Part shown: positions 10,491 through 23,410 of the stretch, in pieces | How the letters are laid out: each line of letters starts with the position of its first letter | How positions within the stretch are numbered: position 1 is the first letter of the stretch | NCBI GenBank assembly: GCA_030998225.1 | Contig: JAPYXD010000753.1 | Coordinates: 4,310,001-4,374,000 of the forward strand | Length of the DNA: 64,000 nucleotides | Reading direction: 5' to 3' | DNA from: Diplolepis rosae | Lineage: Eukaryota; Arthropoda; Insecta; Hymenoptera; Diplolepididae | The notes under the pieces: model-generated | Databases searched by the model: none | Told to the model about the DNA's origin: nothing | Seen by the model: only the letters and a program-made list of their open reading frames with translations | Position numbers and translations under genes: made by a program

Positions 10491-10949
10491 CATGTCATTC
10501 AAGTACCATGTCATGTACATTACAGTTATGAAATAAAGCGAAGATGACGCGGTTTGATATTAAAGAAAGTGTTTTTGAACGTCTAAGCATTATTTCGTTA
10601 CTGGAAACAGAGCAAGATCAGCAATTGTATGAATTTCTCAAACTCAGGAATTCCTGTCTTTTCGCTCTGCTTCCTTCTGCTCATCTGATTGTATCTCCAC
10701 TTGACAAAAAGGTACTTACATATCAACCCTCTCAATATTCGTTTACTAGACATATTTCTCTCTGCATCAGTGAAAGTTATAGTCACATGAAAGTTCTTAA
10801 CAGAAAACTGTGTCAAAATAAATTCACAACTTGAGACATTAACATGTTCTTGCTAAACTATCACCAATTAGAGAGGCAGACTTTAGATTTTGCAGGTGTT
10901 CCAGATAAATTTTGTTCTCATTTCTTTTGGGTGTGAGGGTATTTTTAAC

Positions 10950-11960
10950 CCAGTGGGAACGAAGGTAAGACGTCTCGGAACCTCTAATTTTGGGTTCATC
11001 GCTATCTTCCCAGTGGATAAAGGGACATATTCATCTTTGGAACGTCTAAAGGACGTCTTTAGAACGTCCGTACTTATACAATTTATACCTTAGAGACGTC
11101 TTTTGAACATGGGGTGTTCACAAGACATAAACAGACATGAACGTCTAAAGGGCGTCTTCAGGACGTCCGTACTTATACAATTTATACCTTAGAGACGTCT
11201 TTTGACCATGCGGTGTTCACAAGACATAAACAGACATGAACGTCTAAAGGACGTCTTCAGAACGTCCGTACTTATACAATTTATACCTTAGAGACGTCTT
11301 TTGAGCACGGGGTATTCACAAGACATAAACAGACATGAACGTCTAAAGGACGTCTTCAGAACGTCCGTGCTTATACAATTTATGTCTTGAAGACGTCTTT
11401 TGAGCACGGGGTGTTCACAAGACATAAACAGACATGAACGTCTAAAGGACGTCTTCAGAACGTCCGTGCTTATACAATTTATGTCTTGAAGACGTCTTTT
11501 GAGCACGGGGTGTTCACAAGACATAAACAGACATGAACGTCTTAATGACGTCTTCAGAACGTCCGTTTCTATACAATTTATGTCTTGAAGACGTCTTTTG
11601 AACATGGGGTGTTTACAAGACATAAACAGACATGAACGTCTTAACGACGTCTAAAATACGCATTCCACACATGAGACGTCCTTGTAATAGCTGAAAGCTT
11701 GGCGTTCAGGTTTATAGGACATTCTTAAGACGTCTGATGACTGATAAGTTATGTTTTTTCTTGAATGCTAATCTAATGGACACAGAGATATTAAACGTCT
11801 TAAAGAAGTCTCGACGTCTCTTATTCCCGACTTTTTGTTGTCTTCTAAACGTTTTGAGCCTCAAAGATATCTTGAAGACATTAAACGTTCAGAAGGATGC
11901 AAAAAGCCTGCCAATGAAATTCAAAAGACGTCTATTAGACGTTCTGTAGATGTGTAACGT
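10950..11960. repeat. ACGTC foldback cluster containing a 99-bp tandem array
   Basis: The word ACAGACATGAACGTC recurs exactly every 99 bp (11131, 11230, 11329, 11428, 11527 and 11626), making about six units between ~11037 and ~11650. Each unit has GACGTC words flanking a TTATACAATTTAT segment. Flanking sequence to 11960 is ordinary family sequence. The 111-codon minus-strand frame at 11288-11623 is a translation of the array. Confidence 0.9.
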
Positions 11961-11964
11961 TCTT

Positions 11965-12765
11965 TTGTCCACCTAATATTTTTGGTGAGACGATGCGATA
12001 TCACGTTGAGAAATATCGACTAGAAAAGATTGATGATTAAAATAATTTCAAAATACTCTTCGTTTTATAAAATAAGCTTATCATACCTGTTACTTAACAG
12101 TATTTCCTGAAAAATAAATTTTAAATACCTAACTTTCATAGAAAGTTAAGGAGGGAAGTTGAGAAGTATTGAATATCTTGCAACCCTCATGGATGATGGA
12201 TGAGAGAACTATGATATAGAATTCTCCGCATGAGAAAAATAATTATATTTAGTTTGTTCTACAGCATTTTTATTTGGTAAAATTGAATAATTTCACTGTT
12301 ATACAATTTGGCTCTAGAAACTCTAGCTTCATTATGTAAAAATATTTATTGAAGAATGTTGAAAATGTTTGACACATTCTTTCAGTAATACAAATTAATA
12401 ATTCTTGTGTTTGTAGAATTTGTTCTATCTGCTCGTTAAAAAATAATAATAAATTGAGTGATTTAAAAGTTTAAAAATGACAAGTTTTTAATTTTTATTT
12501 CTTAATAAAATATGGTAATTCCTTATAGTTATTAATTTTTTAATTGACTTGCAGACTGTAATTGTAACCACCGACATCATTCAGTCTGGTTGATTAATGG
12601 CCCTGAACAAGAAAAAGATAATTTTTCTCTACATTTTAATGGCTCATATATATATATATAAGTCATTAAAATGACAAAAAGAAAAGGACATTTTTTTATC
12701 TCTTTTACAATACACAGCATTAAAAAAATAAGAACTTAATATACTTGGAAAAATATAAATATTTC
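11965..12765. other. AT-rich unique stretch with one short hairpin
   Basis: Only notable item: CATTTTAATGGCT ... AGTCATTAAAATG around an (AT)n loop at 12634-12674, a possible stem-loop or small foldback remnant. No exon signal was seen. Confidence 0.5.
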
Positions 12766-12769
12766 AGGA

Positions 12770-14660
12770 TTTTTGATGACCTGACGACGCCTCATGAGCA
12801 AAACCATCTTTCAGGCGAATAACGTCCACAAGATAACAAAAACAGCTGGCGTAAAACCTTGAACATTCAAAATAAGTACCTAAGATGTTACTAAGACGTC
12901 CAATCTCAGTCTAATCAGCCTACTAAAATGTTTATTGCCCCTCTTCAGATTTTTTTACCACTGGGAAGTTTCCCACCTTGTGGGAAACGGGATAAAGGAC
13001 GGTCTTGGGACGTCTTAAAGACGTCTCGCAGATCTAAATTTCAGGATTTTTGATGACCTGACGATGTCTCATGAACAAAACCATCTTTCACGCGAAGAGC
13101 GTCCAAAAGATAACAAAAGCAGTGGGCGCAAAACCTTGTACATTTAAAATAAGTACCTAAGACGTTACTGAGACGTCCTATCTCAGTCTAATCGATCTAC
13201 TAAAATGTCTATTGCCCCCTCTTTAGATTTTTTTACTACTGGGAAGTGATGATAAGTACCTAATGGGCAACAGAATATATAACGTCTTAAAGACGTCTCG
13301 CAGATTTCAATCTCAGGATTTTTAATGACTTGACGACGCCTTATGTTCTAATTCATCTTTCAGGAAAAAAAAGTCAAGAAGAAAACAAAAAGCCTAACAC
13401 TTTAGTCCCCGAGACGTCTTTATGACATTTCAAAGACGTCCAATGTCTCCAAGCCAACTAGGTTATTTTCCGAAAAATCGATAATTTACCGAATCAAACT
13501 CATTTGATTACTCATTGGGCACAAAACATTGAACTTTCCAGGCAGGTACTTGAGACGCTACCAGGACGTCCGATCCCAGTTCAATTGACCTACCATCAAT
13601 GCCAATTGCCCCTAAAACATTCCGAAAAGATCCTTAAAACACATGATATATCTAAGACATCACTTTTTTTTACATATAACGTCCTGAGAACGTCTCTAGG
13701 GCTGTCAAATAACGTCCTATAGACGTCCAATAAACAGCTGTAGGACGTCTTTAGATTTTTTTACCACTGGGAAGTGATGATAAGTACCTAGTGGGCACGG
13801 GGTCGTTGGACGTCTTGAAGACGTTTCGCAGATTTGAATCTTAGGATTTTTGATGACCTGAAGAGGTCTCATTACCAAAACCATCTTTTAGGCGAAAAAA
13901 GTCCAGAAGATAACAAAAAGCCTAACACTCTAGTCCCTTAAAACACATGATATATCTGAGACATCATTTTTTTTACATATAACGTCCTGAGAACGTCTCT
14001 AGGGCTGTCAAATAACGTCCTATAGACGTCCAATAAACAGCTGTAGGACGTCTTCAGATTTTTTTACCACTGGGAAGTGATGATAAGTACCTAGTGGGCG
14101 CGGGGTCGTTGGACGTCTTGAAGACGTTTCGCAGATTTGAATCTTAGGATTTTTGATGACCTGAATAGGTCTCATTACCAAAACCATCTTTTAGGCGAAA
14201 AAAGTCCAGAAGATAACAAAAAGCCTAACACTCTAGTCCCTTAAAACACATGATATATCTGAGACATCATTTTTTTTTACATATAACGTCCTGAGAACGT
14301 CTCTAGGGCTGTCACATAACGTCCTATAGACGTCCAATAAACAGCTGTAGGACGTCATTAGATTTTTTTACCACTGGGAAGTGATGATAAGTACCTAGTG
14401 GGCACGGGGTCGTTGGACGTCTTGAAGACGTTTCGCAGATTTAAATCTTAGGATTTTTGACGACCTGACGACGCTTCATGTCCAAAGCCATATTTCAGGC
14501 GAAAAAAGTCCAGAAGATAACAAAAAACCTAACACCCTACTCTCCGAGACGTCTTTATGATATTTCAAAGACGTCCAATAGTCATCTGTAGGACGTCTTT
14601 AGATTTTTTGACCACTATGAAGTGATGATAAGTACCTAGTGAGAACCGGGTTATTAACCG
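12770..14660. repeat. ACGTC foldback tandem array, ~304-bp unit
   Basis: The word TACCACTGGGAAGTGATGATAAG occurs at 13762, 14065 and 14369, giving a 303-304 bp period. More diverged units extend back to about 12770. Each unit holds a junction CCACTGGGAAGTGATGATAAGTACCTAGTGGGC, in which the right terminus of one foldback element meets the left terminus of the next about 15 bp away. The array is thus a head-to-tail chain of elements. Confidence 0.9.
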
Positions 14661-14675
14661 TTCTTGGGACGTCAA

Positions 14676-14872
14676 CACTGAGAAAAAAATTCATCCAACA
14701 AAACTTTTTTTGTTGTCCTGAAAAAATATTTTGTTGCCACAACAAAAAATTTTGTTTGGGTAACAAAATTTGATTGGTATAGCAAAATGTTTTGTTGGCA
14801 CAACAAAAGAATTTTGTTAGCTAAATACTAAGAAAATATTTTTGTTGATTTGACAAAACTGTTTTCTCAGTG
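14676..14872. mobile_element. Small foldback element with CACTGAGAAAA / TTTTCTCAGTG ends
   Basis: Inverted ends CACTGAGAAAA (14676-14686) and TTTTCTCAGTG (14862-14872), with an AACAAAA/TTTTGTT-rich palindromic interior and no coding capacity. CACTG ends are seen in CMC-type (CACTA/Chapaev) DNA transposons; the assignment is tentative. It sits inside an ACGTC element (GACGTC words directly on both sides) and is therefore younger. Confidence 0.7.
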
Positions 14873-15012
14873 AAGAAGACGTCTTATGTGTCTCAATGTT
14901 CCGATTTTCGTTGTTTTTCTGAAATCTTTCGTCATTTAACGTCTTGAGAACGTCCAAAAGACACTTGCTGAAAGACGTCCCCGAGACGTCTTTAGATTAT
15001 CTGCTCACTGGA
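14873..15012. repeat. Remainder of the ACGTC element split by the CACTG foldback
   Basis: GACGTC words continue directly after the nested insertion and end near GATTATCTGCTCACTGG at about 15011. Confidence 0.65.
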
Positions 15013-15212
15013 AATCCTATTGAAAAATATTTTTTAATAAGATAAATGTAGGTAAGCCCTTTAGGTAAAATAATATTGATGGAGAAGATGATAAAAATGT
15101 CCTTCACTCACGTGCAGACTTGCGGTGGGTCCATTTCCCGCTGCACCGGAAGAGCCATCCTTCCGAGCTTTTAAGAGCAACTTGTGCGCAAGCACAGGTG
15201 TAAGTTCCAGGG

Positions 15213-15218
15213 TATAAA
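15213..15218 (+). promoter_or_regulatory. Candidate TATA box
   Basis: TATAAA within GGGTATAAAGAGACG, in a locally GC-richer, repeat-free segment. It lies about 30 bp upstream of a stretch that ends in a strong 5' splice site at 15393. No unambiguous initiator motif was seen at the expected spot (~15244). Confidence 0.4.
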
Positions 15219-15242
15219 GAGACGTTGCGCGACCTGATCGTC

Positions 15243-15392
15243 CGCACTTTGTTGTGTATCATCGGTCGTCGAAGTTACGCTACATTCGATCTATTTAACT
15301 CTTTGCGTATTTCTACATCTCATCTACTTCGAATTCTGAACACAATCTTCCCTAAGACTTGGTACCTCATTTTCGAGCCTTTTATAACAAAG
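15243..15392 (+). other. Candidate noncoding first exon of an unidentified gene
   Basis: The segment from the expected transcription start to the donor AACAAAG|GTGAGTTACTG contains no ATG on the + strand. It is less AT-rich than its surroundings and is followed by about 1.2 kb of MITE-free sequence. This fits a 5' UTR exon with a long intron. The downstream exons were not found; splicing to the exon at 55972 is possible in principle, but that gene has its own nearer promoter. The 60-codon frame across it starts at TTG and is not regarded as coding. Confidence 0.35.
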
Positions 15393-15399
15393 GTGAGTT

Positions 15400-16585
15400 A
15401 CTGTTAAATTCGCGTGTGACTGTTTCTAATAAAATAGCAAGAAAATGAAATTTGAAGGTGTACTACAGTGATCAAAATAATTGAAGGCGAATAACAAGTG
15501 GTTGATGATTTTGGGATTTTTAATATATAATTGTAGATTTCCCAAATTGTATAAAGTACAAATTTCTCTTGAAAAATTCTTTCAGTTTAAAGCTTTTTGT
15601 AATTTTACTGGTATTATTGCAGTTTTTAAATAAAATTAGAGTCTAAGAGCTTGGGACAATTTTGGTAAATTGTAAAATTAATTGCAGCTTTTTTGCGTGC
15701 ATTAATTATTCGGAAGCAATTAATTTAAAGTGCAGTTTTTTGTGTGAACCTTTTTCCCAAGCCAGCACGATTTTTTTCTCAATTTGCAGTTAATTTAGAA
15801 AATTCTTGGTAATTTTAATTTCCAAATTGTAAGTAATCATTTTTCCTTGATTTGCGAAAATTTTAATTTTGACGTTCCAAACTTTGCGTGAGAAATGTGA
15901 ATAGGAATAGAAAATAATTTTTTTTGAGTGAAGAGTAAAGAATTCTTAATGGCCAATTATTGAATTACAAGTGAACTAATTACGAGGCAATTAATAATTA
16001 AGATATGCATTATAATTCAGATTTAGTAAATTTAAAAAGTGCGCGCAGCGTCAAAAACAAACAGCAAAATGAACTATTCGTCTGATTGTTTCTATGAGAC
16101 TGAAGTTTCCTTTTTTATCAAGGTTTATAATTATCATGAATTCAAGTTAGTTAAATCACAGACGGGTAAAAATTAAATATTCAGAATACGGAAGCTTCAT
16201 TTTCCGCATTCGCTTTTTCTCTTGAGCAAAATTAAATAATTCCCAGATACCGAATACAGGTCACGCGTAAAAAAAAGTAATCCTCGCAAAATTTTTATTT
16301 AAGCTCTTACTAATAATTAAACAAATTACTTTGCAATAGTATTGATGAACAATTTTCAAACAAGGAATTATGGTAGACTGACTTTATTGTTATTTCATAG
16401 CTTAATTTCCCCTTGTGAACAAACTCACCGTTAATTGGTTGCATGATGAATACCCAAAAAAGAAAAAATTCTCTCTATGAAAAATATTGGAAATTGAACT
16501 GAGAGATTTTTATTAAATATTGAAAAAGCTTCGTCTGTGGTTTATTGAAAAATTCACAAAAATCAAATTAATTATTGTATTTATA
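15400..16585. other. Repeat-poor AT-rich sequence after the candidate first exon
   Basis: No ACGTC elements and no coding signal were seen. It could be intronic. Confidence 0.4.
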
Positions 16586-16587
16586 AC

Positions 16588-17090
16588 TCCCCAGTCGGCA
16601 AGGGACATAGTCGTCTCTAGAACGTCTAAAAGACGTCTCCAGGATGTCTATGTCTAATTGATGTCTTTTTGACATATCGAGTCTTCAAGACGTCTTTTGA
16701 ACGTCCGAGGCGACCATATCCACATTTGTATAATTTCAATTAACCGGGAAGGGGTGGTTTAACGTCTTCGGGACGTCCTGAGGACTTTGATCCAGGATTT
16801 TTACTGCACTAGAAATATTTCGTTCCAATGGACACAGGGAAATTAAACGTCCGTAGGACGTCTTGACATTGAAGTTTTCGAAATATCCATTTAAGTTCTT
16901 GACGTCCCAAAGACGTCCAGTGTCCCATCTGCAGTTAGACACTTTTGAAGACGTTTTTGTTGACACAGAACATCTCGAGGACAAAAATATACTTGAGAAT
17001 AAAGTCCCCAGGACGTTTTTATGACGTCTGAAAACGTCCGATGTCTTCGTGTTTACTCGGACGTTAAAGTATGAAAAATAATTTTGAAAC
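16588..17090. repeat. ACGTC foldback elements
   Basis: Starts at CCCAGTCGGCAAGGGACAT, a diverged left terminus, and contains two series of GACGTC words. The 124-codon minus-strand frame at 16736-17110 is repeat sequence. Confidence 0.8.
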
Positions 17091-17744
17091 CAGTGTCCAT
17101 ATTCATACATGGAAACATTCTCGTGCTAGGATTAAATGAGTTCTCCGGAATGTCAAGCATGCATTAGCAGCATTTCCGGTTTATGATTCAAACTATGAGT
17201 AGAGGATCGAATGCCATTTAAAAGTTTTAATCTCTGTATAAAATCTAATCCGTAACAGGTTTGTTTGGTTAATTAATATGTTCCATGAGAGACACACGTG
17301 GCTTTGAAATTCAGAAAGAAGGGATAACGTATGAAATTTTTATTTGGTATGAATTATAAAAGCGACTTTAGTAAATTTGTACTTCGATTTAGTCCCTTGG
17401 CGATTTTACTGGAAACCTATCAGTCGTGCGTACCTTCTCTTTAAAAAAGAGCTTCGAGCTAAATAGAAACTCGGGGATGAGAAAATTGTAGAGCAGCGGT
17501 TGCCAGAGTTCAAAGTTGAACTACAAAGAACTTCAATCCGAGTGCTTCCTGTCAAAAGCGACTGTAATATTTAGAAGTCGAACATATAGTTTGAACAATT
17601 TGAAAAACCCTTGATCTTCTATTTTTGATTTTCAAATTTTACTATTTCTACGATTTTGAAAATTAGGCCGTTTGCGGGTTTCGGAAAGTTGTCGGGAATT
17701 TTAGAATTTGTCGCAGCCATTCTTTTATATTGTGCGTTTTTTTT

Positions 17745-18060
17745 TATCTGTAAGTTAGAATTTTTAGAGGTTGTGTTTTGAAATTTTTTTCAATTAAAAA
17801 TTCGGAGATTCAAAAACTCACCATTTTTTTCAATAAAAACCATCAATCAAATGAATTAAAAGATAAATCGAATAATAATATTATATTATGCCTTTTTTCC
17901 ATTTTCGAAATTTCTGTAAGATAGAATTTTAGAAGGTTGTATTTTGAAATTTCTTTAAATTACAAATTCGGGAAGTTCAAAAACTGACCATTCTTTTAAT
18001 TAAAACCTTTAATCAAATTAATTAAAAATTAAATAATAAATTGAATAATAATATTATAAA
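17745..18060 (+). repeat. Diverged direct duplication, ~166 bp
   Basis: The CTGTAAG...TTAGAATTTT...GGTTGT segment starting at 17748 recurs at 17914 with matching downstream text (TCAAAAACT...ACCATT, ATCAAAT.AATTAAAA). It is an old tandem duplication in otherwise unassigned AT-rich sequence (17100-18350). Confidence 0.7.
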
Positions 18061-18360
18061 GTTAGGAGAAATTTTATAAATAATATTCTTAGGAAAAGAA
18101 AAAAACAAAATTTTGATTTTGAGAATCTAACGAAGTTCAAAACTTTAAATTATTTATAACATTATTAAGATTGAAGAATGTTCTCATTTCTGTCAACACT
18201 AAGTTCTCTAATATTTTTAGAAAACGGGTAGAATGGAAAAAATATGTTGAAACAAAAAAAGAATCAAAACTCAAAACTAGAAAATTGCCAAAATGATAAT
18301 GTAGGCAGTGACAAAAAATTCAAATTCAACTAATAAATTTAAAATAACTTTATCTGAAAT

Positions 18361-18760
18361 TGTTAGTTAGGAAGACGTCTTTGAGACATAGACGTCCTCA
18401 GAATGGCAATAGCCTCCTAGTGGGTAAAAAATCTAAAGACGTTCTAAGGATGTCTATAGGACATTTCTAGGACGCCTTTTGGCACGTGTCCTTTGGTCGT
18501 CCTAAGGACGTTCTCAGGACGTTCAATATTAGTACAAATAACGTTCCAGAGATATCTTGTATTTTACGGACGCTTTTAGGATCTCTTTAGGACATTAGAC
18601 ATCTTTTGTACGTCAATTGGACTGACATTAGACTTCCTGGTAACGCCTAAAGAACATCTTCAAGATATCCAAGGTTTTATGCCTACTGGGCTAACAATCA
18701 AGTCCTCCAGACATCCTGAAGACGTCCAATCTCTCTGCATTCTGGGATAGTCCCAGATAC
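18361..18760. repeat. ACGTC foldback cluster including subfamily B copy 2 (18416-18690)
   Basis: CCTAGTGGGTAAAAAATC at 18416 to TTTTATGCCTACTGGG at 18690 is the close relative of 9502-9787. Short ACGTC fragments flank it on both sides. Confidence 0.85.
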
Positions 18761-19419
18761 ACGTTTAAAGAATTATGGTCGACATAATTAATTTTATTAG
18801 AAGCTAGGAGAGAAATTTGTTCCCAATGATGGGGAGGGAGATCCTTAATCCAATTTAGGAAAGACGATAAAAAAGTTTTCTCACTCAATGCAGTTGAACG
18901 CACAAATTTAGATGAAAGTCCTCCCCAGAGGAAGATTACGGATAGAATTTCATAAGAATTAGAAAAATCTCGTTAGATATTTTAAAGATCGACAATCGGC
19001 CTGAGGTCTGACCTTTAGGCTTAAGGTTGTGTGTCCTATATATGTCCATGCATTCCCAAGTGTATACGTTAAGCTATAAACTTAGTAGACCCTCATGGTA
19101 GTCAAACGAAAATCCCCTTCGCAGAGCTTATCGAGAATTATTGGGAATTATCGAAAATGACATGAGATCAGTAGAGCGAGTTGTATAGACTATACAACGT
19201 TCTATCAAACTTGTTAGTGTCAATCGATTCGTCAGTTTGTAAAATATTCCATTTGGGGAACTGACAAAAATGGCATCTCTTTCTATATCACTTTAAGTAT
19301 TTATTCTTTTTCTTGTCAACAGTCTGCAGTTTTATCTTCCAAAATGTTTCGGAGGAATGAAAAAATAAATTAATTATATTACATAATATACTTGATAATC
19401 TATCTAGTAATCACGGAAC

Positions 19420-20475
19420 ATAGGACGTTTTAAAGACGTCTTAAGAACGTGCCAGGAACATGAATGTCATGTTTGGTTTTTATTGTTTTCTGGACGTCTC
19501 GTGTTTAAAAACGTCTTTGGTACGATAGACGTTCTCAGGAGATCTAAAAGACGCCTTTAGGACGTCCATGTATTTTCAATGGATATCTTTTGAACGTCTC
19601 GTGTCTTGAAGACGTCCTATCGACATTAGACGTCTCCGAGTGGAAAACGAAAACTTGAAGATTCAAAAGAAGTTCTTGAGACGTTAGTAGAACGTCCAAT
19701 GTCAGTCCAGTCGATATACCAAAGATGTCAAATGTCTTAATGACAAAAGATGTCCTAGAGACGTTATTTCCCACCTAAAAGGCATCAGTTGGACAGAATT
19801 GGACGTTTGAAAGTCGTCTTTCCGACGTTCCAAAGACGATTACGTCCCATTGCTCACTGGGAATTTATTGTCAATATTGAATATACATTTTATGATTGTG
19901 ATTACTTTGCAATTTCCTTAAAAGTTGTCACGTGTCATTTTACGTCTCTGAGACGTCTTAGGAACGTCTTGTACAACTCAATCTTAGAGTTTTTTCTGAC
20001 TTGAGAATGTATTATGTACGTTGCATGTCTTAAAGACGTCTTTCGACTATAGATGTTTCCCAGCAGACAAAGCAACCTTTATATCCAAGAGAAGTTGTTA
20101 AGACGTTAGCAGGACGTCCAATAGCTATCCAATCAATTTAGCAAGATGTCTAATATCCTAATGAGATCCTAAAAACGTCCTTAAAATGCAAGTTTATCCT
20201 AGGAAGTTATTTTCACTAAAATTCAACGTCAGAAATAGACGTCCTGAAGACGTCCTTTAAACGTTCCAAAGACAATTACGTCCCATTCCTCACTGGGAAT
20301 TTATTGTCAATGTTGAATATACGTTTAATGGTTGTGTCTACTTTGCAATTTCCTTAAAAGTGGTCACGTGACATTTCTCGTCTCTGAGACGTCTTAGGAA
20401 CGTCTCGCACAACTCAGTGTTTTTGCTGGCTTGAGGAAGTCTCATGTCTTCAAGACGCTTTTAAGATATGAGACC
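19420..20475. repeat. ACGTC foldback cluster with a 436-bp direct duplication
   Basis: The text starting TACGTCCCATT.CTCACTGG at about 19841 recurs at about 20277 (period 436), including a shared TTATTGTCAAT.TTGAATATAC segment and a CACGTG word. A foldback element plus its flank was duplicated in tandem. Confidence 0.85.
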
Positions 20476-20479
20476 CCCT

Positions 20480-22690
20480 GTTCTCTAGGTTAGGATGTCA
20501 CAAATGCATCAGGTTTCCCTGTGTTCTATCAAGTTTGAATAAAAAAGTATCAGCTTAATCGATTGGGAACTTAGGATTGACTAGACGATGACCTTAATTT
20601 GATTCTGCGTACGTCTTACGTTTACGTCTTCAAGTTGATAATCACAAAGATAATTCATTCTTGACAGTGTGCAATTTCAAAAGTGAATTGTGTTCGAAAT
20701 CATTTTTTCACAAACATAACTCTTGCAGTGAATATGCTTAGCCAATTATTTTTAATGCATAAAAAAACTTCAAGTAAGTCAGGTTCTACAACTGATTCTA
20801 TCTTCGCAAGTTTGGCTTAATGGTTTTTAGTATCCGTCATGAAAAATAAATTGCTTTTTACAAATCGCTACTTTGAATTAATGGTCGTTTTTTATTTCTT
20901 TAAACTTTAAGTTACAAGATTTTACGGTTTTACAAGATATCCCATTGGGATTGGGTACATTAGACGTCCTATTTTTTTCCTATTGATTCTATGCAACGTT
21001 TTTTAATTTATCAAAAATTTAATCAATATAAACTGTATTATTAATCATAATATTTTATTGCAAATCTTGTTTTGGGTTATAAATCGAACTCTATTTGGCA
21101 ATCGACCAAGTATAACGATAAATAGATTTGGTTCGAAGTTAGTAACAGTTGATTACTGCAACCAATCCATTCATCTGAAAAATTCATTGTAGCGTTAGTT
21201 TTAGTAGGAAATTCCCATTAGGAGAATTTCGATGTATTGGCAATGTTTGAAATAATATAGTTTTGATTATAGCTAACAGATCCACCAAATTGTCAAGCCT
21301 ATTTACAAAATTTTACATGCTCATTAAAACCTCTATTCCCAACTTAACCTTAAAAAAAAAAATTGTGTACAAGAAAAAATTACCTGATGAATAGGATCTA
21401 ATAGCTTCGGATAGACAACCGAATAAGCCTTTCGATATCCCTTTCCGGTTTTTAATCCGTTTTAAAAAAAATGGATTATTTCGAACCTTCTTCTGGGTAA
21501 AGAAACAGATTTATTTCTGACTAAGTTGAAAACGTTAGCTTATCTGTTTTTATTTGGAAGTTCGTCAGAACTTGATCCCTTTCGAATTGAAATTTAGATA
21601 CTTTAAATACTGTTTAATAAGGTCTTTTTTACAGGAAATATAGACTAGGTAATTTTAATAAATGTATATGCTGATTACTTTTCGGATAAGATCGAATAAA
21701 AAATAATTTGAGCAAATTTAAAAAATTGAGGGAGAGTCTGATTGAAGAAGGATAAAGGCCAGGTCCAAAACTTTCAAAATGATCCGTATAGAAACGAATA
21801 GAAAGCTTGATTCGAAAACTGTTCCGATCACAGATTGAAACCAGAAGAACTGTATAGAAATCTTATTCAAAACTTCAACCAAGTTCTTTTCACGGCTGAT
21901 CAAATTCTGTCCGAAAACCTCGTAAAATATTCCGGATAGAACCGTACATAATGTCATTTATGTCTGGATAAAGGAACAAACATAAAAAATTTAAAATACC
22001 GGATCAATGTGACATAAAACAGAAGGAAAATCCGGAAACGTAAATCTTACAAGTGTCCGAATTCATCCGCAGGAATTCCGAATTTTATCCGGTTTTATCA
22101 GATCTTATCCGGAATTTTGAATAGGTTTGATGCGTTGCACAACTATTTCGGCTATAAATGATGAGTAGATTTTTAACGAGTAAAATTTCAATAAAATGTA
22201 TTTAAAATTAAAAAGTTAATGATACTATTTAATTGATTAAACTAGAAATTTATAGACAAAATCTTCTAGTAAATTTAAACAGATATGTCTTCCTGAGTAG
22301 TAAATTACATTTAACGATATTAAATGAATCTGGAATTTAAAATTAGATCATATCTGGATCACTCGTAAAATTATAATCTACATAATCCTGGACGTTACAA
22401 ACTCAATTGTCGTTAATAAAACATCTTAGACTGAAATTCCAGACTCTATATGAAATTCAGTGAATTTCACACATAGAAGGCCAGTGTCCTTCGTTGTGAT
22501 GAAGCATGCATGCATAAGGTATGGTAGTTACTTCCAGAAGGCGAAGAAAAAAATGTTACTGGACGTTGTACAAGCGTGGAGGACGCGAAAATAATGTCTG
22601 ATTATGGTTTCAAAGTCTCTGAAATTATTCCAATTAATTCGTGATAAAGATATTTTCTCCTAAAATTTACATTTGGATTTTATGAAACTT
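20480..22690. other. Unassigned AT-rich stretch; TATCCGG-rich patch at 21400-22130
   Basis: No exon could be supported. Words such as TTCGGATAG, TTTCCGG, TTATCCGG and ATCCGGAA cluster between 21400 and 22130, which may mark an old, decayed foldback element. Arms could not be aligned by eye. Confidence 0.4.
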
Positions 22691-23410
22691 CTCAGTGCAC
22701 ACAGAGAAAGTTTCACATGTTACAGACGTTTTTATTTCAATGAATGTCTAGAAGAGAACAAAAATCATGATATTAAGGTCCTCTAGACGTCTTTAAGACG
22801 TCCTAAAAACATTCAATGTCGTCGTGCCTCTTTGGTGTCGCCAAATGTTCTTATAGACATGAGAAGCCAATTTTAAGAAATTCAGTATATCGAATACAGT
22901 GTGTTATTGGACGTCTTTGGGACGTCTTGAAAACGTCCCACGAATTTAAAAGTCAAGATTTTTGCCATCTTTTGGATGCATTTTGTCTAAAAAGCGACTT
23001 TGACATGTTAGGCGTCTTCAAAATAATAAAAAGACTCGCAGAGAAGATCGCGGGACGACCTTATGACGTCCTAGAGACGTCCAATGTCTACGCACCCACT
23101 GTATTCGGACTGTTGAATTTCTTATAATTAGTTTCTCGTAGCTGATAGAAAGTTCGTTAATTTTAAAATTGAATTTTTTTGCAACGTCTTGAGGACGTCA
23201 TTAGAACGTCCCGAAAACGTCTAATGTCCCTAATGCGATTAAGTTAGAAGGAAGAACAGATTTAAAAGTGAAAAGTCTATGCAACAAGCAGGGGGACGTT
23301 ATTGGATGATTTTGAGACGTCTTAAAGATGTCCAGTATCAGACATTTGGATTTCCTGAGGAAGTTTTCATATCTAAAAGCTATATAAAGCCACGAAACGT
23401 ACAAGAAGCC
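22690..23410. repeat. ACGTC foldback elements
   Basis: Left terminus CAGTGCACACAGAG near 22694, right terminus GTCTACGCACCCACTG near 23089, then a second partial member. The 103-codon frame at 22816-23127 is repeat-derived. Confidence 0.8.

Noticed and set aside
11288..11623. 111-codon minus-strand frame with internal repeats
   Set aside because: The 99-bp array is divisible by three, so an open frame persists by periodicity. No start, splice or domain evidence.
16736..17110. 124-codon minus-strand frame
   Set aside because: It is entirely within ACGTC family repeats.
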